Shown: piece by piece, positions 16,922 through 23,862 of the stretch
Layout: each line of letters begins with the position of its first letter
Position numbering within the stretch: the stretch's first letter is position 1
NCBI GenBank assembly: GCA_018715065.1
Contig: DVMJ01000051.1
Coordinates: 1-64,000 of the forward strand
Origin: Fimiplasma intestinipullorum
Lineage (GTDB): Bacteria > Bacillota_I > Bacilli_A > Erysipelotrichales > Coprobacillaceae
Direction: 5' to 3'
DNA: 64,000 nucleotides
Position numbers and translations under genes: made by a program
Notes under the pieces: generated by a model
What the model saw: only the letters and a program-made list of their open reading frames with translations
Databases searched by the model: none
What the model was told of the DNA's origin: nothing

Positions 16922-17794
16922 ATGATTAAATGTATTGTGAGCGATTTAGATGGAACACTGATCAAACCTGATGATACGATTGAGGATCGAACCTGGTATT
17001 TATTACAAGATCTAATGGCCAAAGGTGTGGAGGTCATCATTGCAACCGGACGGGATCGGAATATGGTCGTTGATTTTCTCAGACAGTATCCAATTCAGGG
17101 GGATTTGATCTTGAATAATGGGGCCGAAAGAAGCGATACATGGTTTTTGCGGCACCAGTATTATCCGATGAACCCGAATGCCTTTCGTCAAGTTTCCAAG
17201 ATCCTTGTAGATAGAGGCTATCTTTTAGCTATTCATACTGACCAGGGAAAATATGCGTTTGTAGATCGCGAGACCTTCTGGGAGCGTCATTATGCTCTTT
17301 TGATGGCAAACAAACCAGATGGTTTCTCATTGCCAAAAAAGACCTTTACAACACGTGAAGGGTATCTGCGCGATCTCCATTACGCAAAAGATGCCGATGA
17401 AATGATCGAAAAAGGGATCCAGGTGCTGAAGATCGATGCGCGCCACATTGATGGGGCCTCCTGTCAGGGTGTCAGGTCCCAGTTGGACATTGAGGGATTG
17501 GATTTTTCTTCTTCTTATGAAGACAATATCGAGATCACCAGCCATGTATCGAACAAAGGCAAATTATTATCTCAGTTGATGGATGAAAAAGGTTATGATG
17601 TAGACGAGGTTGCTGTTTTCGGGGATGGCTTGAATGATTGTGCGATGCTTCAAGGCAAGCCCTATAGCTTTGCTCCAGCCAATGCCTGCAAGGAAGCAAA
17701 GGCCAGCAGTCGATTTATCTTATCTTCTACTTGTGAACAGGGCGCTGTCGGTGAAGGAATCGAAAAGTTGATCAGTTGGGGACAACTACCTTAA
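16922..17794 (+). CDS. Cof-type HAD phosphatase
   Basis: A 290-residue HAD superfamily phosphatase of the Cof/IIB group. Motif I is SDLDGTL (D8 nucleophile, D10), motif II includes IIATGRDR, a C2 cap covers the middle, and motif IV is FGDGLNDCAML. Such enzymes hydrolyse sugar or nucleotide phosphates with broad specificity. uxuA starts 15 nt after its stop, so it may serve sugar-acid catabolism, though this is only positional. Confidence 0.9.
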   Translation: MIKCIVSDLDGTLIKPDDTIEDRTWYLLQDLMAKGVEVIIATGRDRNMVVDFLRQYPIQGDLILNNGAERSDTWFLRHQYYPMNPNAFRQVSKILVDRGYLLAIHTDQGKYAFVDRETFWERHYALLMANKPDGFSLPKKTFTTREGYLRDLHYAKDADEMIEKGIQVLKIDARHIDGASCQGVRSQLDIEGLDFSSSYEDNIEITSHVSNKGKLLSQLMDEKGYDVDEVAVFGDGLNDCAMLQGKPYSFAPANACKEAKASSRFILSSTCEQGAVGEGIEKLISWGQLP

Positions 17795-17809
17795 AGGAGG
17801 ATGGGACAC

Positions 17810-18853
17810 ATGAAGATGACATTTAGATGGTTTGGTAAAGAGGATACGATCGGGCTTGAAAAGATCAGACAGATTCCAGGCATGAGCGGGGTTGTCACTG
17901 CGCTTTACTCCAAACCTGCAGGTGAGGTTTGGGATGAAAATGAAATTGCAGAATTGAAGCAATATGTCGAAGCCAGTGGACTTACAATGGAGGTCATTGA
18001 GAGCGTTCCGGTCCATGAGGATATCAAACTTGGTACTGGACAATGTGAGCGATATATTGAGAACTATAAAGAAATTATTCGTCGTTTAGCTAAATATGGC
18101 GTCAAATGTATCTGTTATAATTTTATGCCTATTTTTGACTGGACACGTTCAGATATCCATCATCGTCTGGCAGATGGCAGTGAAGCGTTGGTTTATTATC
18201 AAAAAGAAATTGCACAAATGGATCCGACCAAGTTGTCTTTGCCAGGCTGGGATGCCTCTTATCAGCCTGAAGAAGTGGCTGGACTGATTGCGCAGTACCA
18301 GGCTTTAGGCGAGGAAGGACTCTGGCATAATCTTGAACATTTCCTGAAGGAAATTATTCCGGTTGCACATGCCTGTGATGTCAAGATGGCCATTCATCCG
18401 GATGATCCATGCTGGCCGATCTTTGGGATCCCTAGGATCATTACGAATCAGAAAAACATTGATCGTTTTTTAAAGTTAGTGGATGATCCTTATAATGGTC
18501 TCACGTTGTGTACAGGAAGCTTAGGCTGTTCTAAAGAGAATGACTGTGTTGCAATGGCTAAAAGATATGCATCGATGGGACGGGTGCACTTTGTACACTT
18601 GCGGAATGTCTTACTGCTTGCGGACGGCTCATTTGAAGAATCGGCGCATTTATCAGCATGTGGTTCACTGGATATGATCGCCATTTTAAAAGAGTTATAT
18701 AAAGCTAAATTTAAAGGCTATATTCGGCCTGACCACGGAAGGATGATCTGGAATGAAGAAGGAAAACCAGGTTATGGCCTCTATGACCGAGCTTTAGGCT
18801 CTGCTTATATTACTGGAATTTGGGAAACGCTAACAAAAACGATCCATAGATGA
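17810..18853 (+). CDS. uxuA: Mannonate dehydratase
   Basis: A 347-residue UxuA that dehydrates D-mannonate to 2-keto-3-deoxygluconate in glucuronate catabolism. The start MKMTFRWFG is the family signature. A TIM-barrel core has conserved metal/substrate motifs MAIHPDDPCWPIFG, LCTGSLG and FVHLRN, and the C-terminal YIRPDHGR. ATG 17810 lies 9 nt after AAAGGAGG; the ATG at 17801 abuts the ribosome site. No uxuB, uxaC, kdgK or GntR regulator is visible, so the rest of the pathway must be elsewhere. There is no clear terminator after it. Confidence 0.95.
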   Translation: MKMTFRWFGKEDTIGLEKIRQIPGMSGVVTALYSKPAGEVWDENEIAELKQYVEASGLTMEVIESVPVHEDIKLGTGQCERYIENYKEIIRRLAKYGVKCICYNFMPIFDWTRSDIHHRLADGSEALVYYQKEIAQMDPTKLSLPGWDASYQPEEVAGLIAQYQALGEEGLWHNLEHFLKEIIPVAHACDVKMAIHPDDPCWPIFGIPRIITNQKNIDRFLKLVDDPYNGLTLCTGSLGCSKENDCVAMAKRYASMGRVHFVHLRNVLLLADGSFEESAHLSACGSLDMIAILKELYKAKFKGYIRPDHGRMIWNEEGKPGYGLYDRALGSAYITGIWETLTKTIHR

Positions 18854-19066
18854 TTTTTACAGTTTTAGTTTTATCTATTGAAAGGATGGTCTATGTTTTT
18901 GCATTTTTTCTCAGATAGAGGAAAATTTAGTTATTTAAAGCTAGATTGTGAAAAATAAATCTTTGCATTTAGTTCGAAACATGTTAAGATTATTGAGGAT
19001 ATAATTATCTGTTTAAGGGATGAATAAACATGCTTTAAACAAAGAAAGAGAAGGGGAGAAAGAATT

Positions 19067-20539
19067 ATGTCGAAAAACGCTAAAATGACACTTGTGCATG
19101 TCACGATTGCACTAGTGTTCATGATTGCTTTTCCACGCATCGGTCTTACACTGCCAAATGTAACACCTGTGGGAATGGAAGTTCTGGCAATCTTCCTTGG
19201 CACGCTTTATTTATGGACCACTATTGATCCATTGACGTCAAGCTTGATTGCAATTATTATGTTGGCTTTAAGTAGCTATGACACAGCTAGCAATGTCTTG
19301 GCTACATGTTTTGGTAACCCTACTGTTGTCCAGATGTTTTTCCTGATGATCTTCATGGGTGGTTTGACCAATCGTGGTATTACGATCTATATTGCACGTT
19401 GGATCATGACTAGAAAATTTATCGAAGGAAAACCTTGGGTATTTACAACCGTAATGATGCTCGGAACATTCTTGATGTCTGTATTTATCGGCGCATTTGC
19501 ACCAATCTTCTTATTCTGGCCTGTTTTATATGGCGTATTTGATGATGTTGGTTTTAAAAAGACGGATAAATATCCAAAGATTATGATCATGGGTATCGTT
19601 ATTGCGGCACTGATTGGTTTCCCAGTTCCTCCTTATATGGGGAATGGATTGGCTTTATTAGGAAACTACCGCGGCTTATTACAAAACTTCCCAGCTTTAC
19701 AGGGATTACCTGGTATTACCATTTCTGATGCAAGCTATTTCATCGCTTGCTTTGTAAGTGGTCTGTTATTGATCTTTGCAAGTGTCTTAGTTATGAAGTA
19801 TGTCTTCAAGCCTGATGTAACACCAATGAAAAACATGACGATCGAAATGCTTGAGAAGAATCCATTGCCTCCAATGAGTAATTCTCAGAAGTTCTATGGC
19901 ATCTTCTTATGCTTGTTCGTATTCATCATGTTAGTACCTAGTTTATTACCTGATTTACCAGTTTTAAGTTTCTTAAATACAAACTCCATTGCAATGGTCA
20001 TGGTACTAGTTGCCGTTGTGTCTTTAGTTCAATTTGATGATGGCCCAGTTTTGAGATTCGGTCAGGTCATGGGTAAGGATTTTGCTTGGCCTACCTTCTT
20101 CTTATGTACATCTGCAATCTTGTTAGGTTCTGTACTAACAAGTGAGAAGACCGGGATCACACCATTCTTGAACACGGTCTTGACACCTATTTTCAGTGGA
20201 ATGTCAGGCTTTATGTTCACTGTATTCTTAATGTTGATTGCAACTTTATTAACTAACATTTCTAACTCATTGGTTATTGGTATGATCTTACAGCCGGTTG
20301 CTTTGACTTACTGTGCAACTGCCGGCGTACATCCAGCTCCTATTATTACGCTGTTAAGCTTCACTGTTCTCTTAACTGCAGCATGTACACCAGCAGCGAG
20401 TCCATTTGCAGCAATGATGTTTGGTAATAAGGAATGGCTGACCTCGGGAGATGTTTACCGTTATTCTATTGTCTTTGTTTTAGTTGAATTCGTTTTGATC
20501 CTGGTTGTTTGTATCCCATTTGTAAATCTTTTGTTCTAG
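19067..20539 (+). CDS. SLC13/DASS-type anion (sulfate or dicarboxylate) permease
   Basis: A 490-residue polytopic protein with about 11-12 hydrophobic segments, in the ion-transporter superfamily that includes SLC13/CitT. The motif ATLLTNISNSLVIG near the C-terminal half resembles the Ser-Asn-Thr/Ser substrate-and-sodium motif. PVPPYMGNGLALLGNYRG in the middle may be the N-terminal-repeat partner. Substrates in this family are sulfate, C4-dicarboxylates, citrate or related anions, and specificity cannot be read here. ATG 19067 follows AGAAGGGGAGAA. A TATAAT at 19000-19005 may be its -10. Codons are strongly TTA/GGT biased. trxB, trxA and two sulfotransferase genes follow. Confidence 0.85.
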   Translation: MSKNAKMTLVHVTIALVFMIAFPRIGLTLPNVTPVGMEVLAIFLGTLYLWTTIDPLTSSLIAIIMLALSSYDTASNVLATCFGNPTVVQMFFLMIFMGGLTNRGITIYIARWIMTRKFIEGKPWVFTTVMMLGTFLMSVFIGAFAPIFLFWPVLYGVFDDVGFKKTDKYPKIMIMGIVIAALIGFPVPPYMGNGLALLGNYRGLLQNFPALQGLPGITISDASYFIACFVSGLLLIFASVLVMKYVFKPDVTPMKNMTIEMLEKNPLPPMSNSQKFYGIFLCLFVFIMLVPSLLPDLPVLSFLNTNSIAMVMVLVAVVSLVQFDDGPVLRFGQVMGKDFAWPTFFLCTSAILLGSVLTSEKTGITPFLNTVLTPIFSGMSGFMFTVFLMLIATLLTNISNSLVIGMILQPVALTYCATAGVHPAPIITLLSFTVLLTAACTPAASPFAAMMFGNKEWLTSGDVYRYSIVFVLVEFVLILVVCIPFVNLLF

Positions 20540-20589
20540 GAGAAAAATGAAAGCACTGTCAATTTTTACGATTTATGTGACAAAATCAC

Positions 20590-20618
20590 TTTAACTCTTT
20601 TGTGCTTTGCAGTATGAT
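20590..20618 (+). promoter_or_regulatory. Candidate promoter of trxB
   Basis: TTTAAC (20590-20595), 17-nt spacer, TATGAT (20613-20618). A short inverted repeat TGTGA-CAAAA-TCACT (20576-20590) abuts the -35 and could be an operator. Confidence 0.4.
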
Positions 20619-20652
20619 TAAATAAAAGAGTAGAGGAAAGGGAGTGTAACAT

Positions 20653-21573
20653 ATGGCTCAGTATGATGTCGTCATCGTTGGTTCTGGACCAGCCGGAATG
20701 ACAGCAAGCATTTATGCGGCTAGAGCTGATATGAAAGTGCTGATGCTGGATAAACTGGCACCAGGCGGACAGATCATCAACACGAATGAAATTCAAAACT
20801 ACACCGGTATGGGAACTATTAATGGTGCTGAACTCGCCATGGATATGTTCAATCATACCCAGGAATTAAATGTTGAATTTGATTATGGTACCGTAAATGA
20901 AATCAAAGAGGAAAATGGTGAAAAGGTTGTTGTTTGTGAAGAAGACAATAAGACTTTTACCACCAAGAGTGTTATTATTGCTACGGGCACACGACCTCGA
21001 ATTTTAGGCATTGAAAGCGAACAGCCTTACATGGGTAATGGAATCAGCTGGTGCGCGATCTGTGATGGCGCGCAGTATCGTGGTAAGGATGTTGTTGTGA
21101 TCGGTGGAGGCAACTCTGCCGTTGAAGAGTCTATCTATCTATCCGGGATGGTCAAATCACTGACGATCGTGACGATGTTTGATTTAACGGCAGATCCGAT
21201 TGCCTGTGATAAGCTTCGCGCAATGGATAATGTCACTATCTATACTTATCAGAATGTAGAAGAATTCGTTGGCGAAAATGGTAAATTGACAGGTGTTCGC
21301 TTTAAATCAACCCAAACCGGTGAAGAACGTATTGTCAATTGTGATGGTGTCTTTGAATATATTGGCTTGACACCAACGACAGAGTTCTTGAAAGATACGG
21401 GTCTTCTCAATCAATTTGGATATGTTGAAGTCAATGAGCGCATGGAAACAAAGATTCCTGGTATCTATGGTGCAGGGGATTGTATCACTAAGAACCTGCG
21501 TCAGGTCATCACGGCTTGTGCCGATGGTGCAATTGCAGCTCAGGAAGCTTCTAAATATATCAAGAGCTTATAA
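20653..21573 (+). CDS. trxB: Thioredoxin reductase
   Basis: A 306-residue NADPH:thioredoxin reductase of standard length. The FAD-binding GSGPAGMTASIYAARA is at the N-terminus, the redox pair C134-A-I-C137 precedes DGA, the NADPH-binding VVIGGGNSAVEE follows, and IYGAGDC near the C-terminus is the second FAD motif. It reduces the TrxA encoded 21 nt downstream. One feature to weigh is NADPH versus ferredoxin dependence. The usual HRR stretch for NADP phosphate (about IVTMFDLTADPIACDKL here) lacks the HRRxxxR pattern, so the electron donor is uncertain. Confidence 0.93.
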   Translation: MAQYDVVIVGSGPAGMTASIYAARADMKVLMLDKLAPGGQIINTNEIQNYTGMGTINGAELAMDMFNHTQELNVEFDYGTVNEIKEENGEKVVVCEEDNKTFTTKSVIIATGTRPRILGIESEQPYMGNGISWCAICDGAQYRGKDVVVIGGGNSAVEESIYLSGMVKSLTIVTMFDLTADPIACDKLRAMDNVTIYTYQNVEEFVGENGKLTGVRFKSTQTGEERIVNCDGVFEYIGLTPTTEFLKDTGLLNQFGYVEVNERMETKIPGIYGAGDCITKNLRQVITACADGAIAAQEASKYIKSL

Positions 21574-21594
21574 GCAGAAAGGAAGTGAATCATT

Positions 21595-21906
21595 ATGTTA
21601 AAAGAGGTAACAAGCCAGGAATTTAAAGAAATGTATCAGGATGGCGTTGTTGTTGCGGATTTCTTTTCAACGACTTGTGGACCATGTAAGATGTTATCCT
21701 TTGTTTTAGCAGATGTTGATAAAACATTAGGAGATAAGGTCAAGATCCTTAAAGTTGATTTTGACAAGAACAAAGACTTAACAGATGAATATAAAGTTGT
21801 TGGATATCCAACGCTGATCTTCATGAAAGACGGCGTAGAGGTAAAACGTCTTCAAGGTTTACAGCAAAAACCATTAATCATCAAAACGATTGAAGAACAA
21901 CTTTAG
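21595..21906 (+). CDS. trxA: Thioredoxin
   Basis: A 103-residue thioredoxin with the active site C28-G-P-C31 and the cis-Pro loop VVGYPTLIF. The residue before the first cysteine is Thr (FFSTTCGPC) rather than the near-universal Trp of WCGPC, which may shift its redox behaviour. The start MLKEVTSQEFKEMYQDG and fold length are normal. It is 21 nt after trxB and is followed by a hairpin and then two sulfotransferase genes. It could be a general thiol reductant or serve its neighbours. Confidence 0.93.
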   Translation: MLKEVTSQEFKEMYQDGVVVADFFSTTCGPCKMLSFVLADVDKTLGDKVKILKVDFDKNKDLTDEYKVVGYPTLIFMKDGVEVKRLQGLQQKPLIIKTIEEQL

Positions 21907-21913
21907 TTGATAT

Positions 21914-21948
21914 AGGAGGCTGTGTTTTCAATCGAAAATACAGCTCCT
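21914..21948 (+). repeat. Large imperfect hairpin between trxA and the first sulfotransferase gene
   Basis: Arms 21914-21929 and 21934-21948 pair almost completely (AGGAGGCTGTGTTTTC against GAAAATACAGCTCCT, one bulge and one G-T pair) around a 4-nt loop. No T run follows (TATTAAAAAAAGGAG instead), so it is not a standard terminator. Possible roles are transcript processing or stability, or masking of its own AGGAGG; these are inferences. Confidence 0.7.
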
Positions 21949-21973
21949 TATTAAAAAAAGGAGAACGGGAGTT

Positions 21974-23842
21974 ATGACTGAACAAATCAAATATACTAAA
22001 ATTGAGCATATCATCCTTCAGCAGAATAGAGCAGAAAAAGAAATGCTTGCTGAGTTTGAAAATGGCGATTATACAATTGAAAATCCTTTAGTAAAATACA
22101 ATGCGTATCTGATCAACCCATTATCAGCCGTTGTATTATTTAAAACCGACAAAGAGGTAGCGGTTACAGTTCGTGTTATTGGTAAAACACCTGCTGCAAC
22201 GATCTCTCATACTTTCCCTAAAGCAAAAACACATATTTTACCAGTTTTAGGATTATATTCTGATTATGAAAATACGGTTGAGATCGAAGCTTATCGCGGT
22301 AAGAAAACCACTTTAAAAATCAATGTACCTGATGTATTCAATGGCAAAAAGATCATTGACTACATGCAGACAACCCCTGAATATCTGGAAGACAACATCA
22401 TTGTTGTAAGCCCAGCTGGACAGGACTTATCTACTGGTTTTGACTTTGCCGGTGATGCAAGATGGCATCTGACAATTCCTTGCGTCTTCGATTTAAAGCG
22501 CTTAAAGAATGGTAACCTGATCATCGGTACTGATCGTTTATTAAAGATGAGCTACTATATGTCTGGTTTATATGAAATGAGCTTAGTAGGTAAGATCTAT
22601 AAAGAATACCGTGTACCTGGCGGATATCATCATGACTCATTTGAGTTACCAAATGGAAACCTCTTATCTTTAACAGAAGATTTAAGATCTGATACGGTTG
22701 AAGATATGTGTGTTGAAATTGATCGTCAGACTGGTGAAGTCGTGAAGACTTGGGACTATAAGAATTTCTTAAATCCTGCAAAAGTATCTCATAGCGGTAG
22801 CTGGACAGACGAAGACTGGTTCCACAACAATGCCGTATGGTATGATGAAAACACAAACTCTTTAACATTCTCTGGACGTCATATCGATGCAATGGTTAAT
22901 ATCGACTATGAAACAGGTGAACTGAATTGGATCATCGGTGATCCTGAAGGATGGCCTGAAGAATATCAGAAATATTTCTTCAAACCAATCGGAAACAACT
23001 TCGAATGGCAGTATGAACAGCATGCCTGCCTGATCACTCCTGATGGCGATGTTATGTGCTTTGATAACCATCATTTTGGTTCTAAGAATCCTGATAAATT
23101 TGCCAAAGCATCTGAAAGCTATTCAAGAGGTGTCAGATATCATATCAATACAGAAGAGATGACGATCGAACAGGTATGGCAGTATGGTAAAGATCGTGGT
23201 GCAGAATTCTTCTCTCCATATATTTGTAACGTCGAATTCTACAATCAGGGTCATTACTTAGTTCATTCCGGCGGTATTGCTTATGACAAAGATGGTAACC
23301 CTTCTGAAGCATTAGGCCCATTCGCTATTCAGGCTGGCGGATCTATTAACAGTATTACGGTTGAGATCTGCAATAATACAAAAATGCTTGAATTAAAAGT
23401 ACCTGGAAACTATTACCGTGCTGAGAAACTGACACTTTACACGGATGGTATCAACCTTGAAATGGGTGATGGTCAGATCTTAGGATATATCAATGATTCT
23501 CGTGAAATGGATACTGAAGTTCCAGCTGAAGCATGCGGTGAATTAATGCCAGAATTCTGCAATGCACATATCGAAGATGAATATGATAAGTTCACATTCT
23601 TATCTCGTTTTGTCAAAGGCGATCTGGTTTTACTGCAGTTAGAAAAAGGTGATGAGATCCATCGTTACTATATTTCTACAACTTCAAGACCAGCTACGGC
23701 AATGTGTGTAGGTACATTCCTGGATACAGATGATCGTAACACACGTACTGTCATTTCTAAGACTGGTTTATCCGGAACTTATGATGTTCGTGTCATCATC
23801 AATGATAAGAAATATGAAACTGGTGTACAAATTACTTGCTAA
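21974..23842 (+). CDS. assT: Arylsulfate sulfotransferase-like protein, copy 1
   Basis: A 622-residue member of the PAPS-independent arylsulfate sulfotransferase family, which moves sulfate from one phenolic ester to another phenol via a sulfo-histidine. An Ig-like N-terminal domain (residues 1-120) precedes a six-bladed propeller. Residues matching the E. coli active site are visible: YHHD (H219/H220), DWFHNN (H284), SGRH (R302) and the likely sulfated H350 in YEQHA. There is no signal peptide or membrane segment, unlike periplasmic E. coli AssT, so it is predicted cytoplasmic. Cysteines C352 and C362 flank H350. ATG 21974 has AAAAGGAGAACGGGAG. Codons are strongly biased, suggesting high expression. 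Substrates are unknown. Confidence 0.85.
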   Translation: MTEQIKYTKIEHIILQQNRAEKEMLAEFENGDYTIENPLVKYNAYLINPLSAVVLFKTDKEVAVTVRVIGKTPAATISHTFPKAKTHILPVLGLYSDYENTVEIEAYRGKKTTLKINVPDVFNGKKIIDYMQTTPEYLEDNIIVVSPAGQDLSTGFDFAGDARWHLTIPCVFDLKRLKNGNLIIGTDRLLKMSYYMSGLYEMSLVGKIYKEYRVPGGYHHDSFELPNGNLLSLTEDLRSDTVEDMCVEIDRQTGEVVKTWDYKNFLNPAKVSHSGSWTDEDWFHNNAVWYDENTNSLTFSGRHIDAMVNIDYETGELNWIIGDPEGWPEEYQKYFFKPIGNNFEWQYEQHACLITPDGDVMCFDNHHFGSKNPDKFAKASESYSRGVRYHINTEEMTIEQVWQYGKDRGAEFFSPYICNVEFYNQGHYLVHSGGIAYDKDGNPSEALGPFAIQAGGSINSITVEICNNTKMLELKVPGNYYRAEKLTLYTDGINLEMGDGQILGYINDSREMDTEVPAEACGELMPEFCNAHIEDEYDKFTFLSRFVKGDLVLLQLEKGDEIHRYYISTTSRPATAMCVGTFLDTDDRNTRTVISKTGLSGTYDVRVIINDKKYETGVQITC

Positions 23843-23862
23843 TATAAGGAGGAAATCAGTTC

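Noticed and set aside
21914..21948. A standard intrinsic terminator after trxA
   Set aside because: The hairpin is strong, but it is followed by an A run instead of a T run, so it is listed as a repeat of unknown role.
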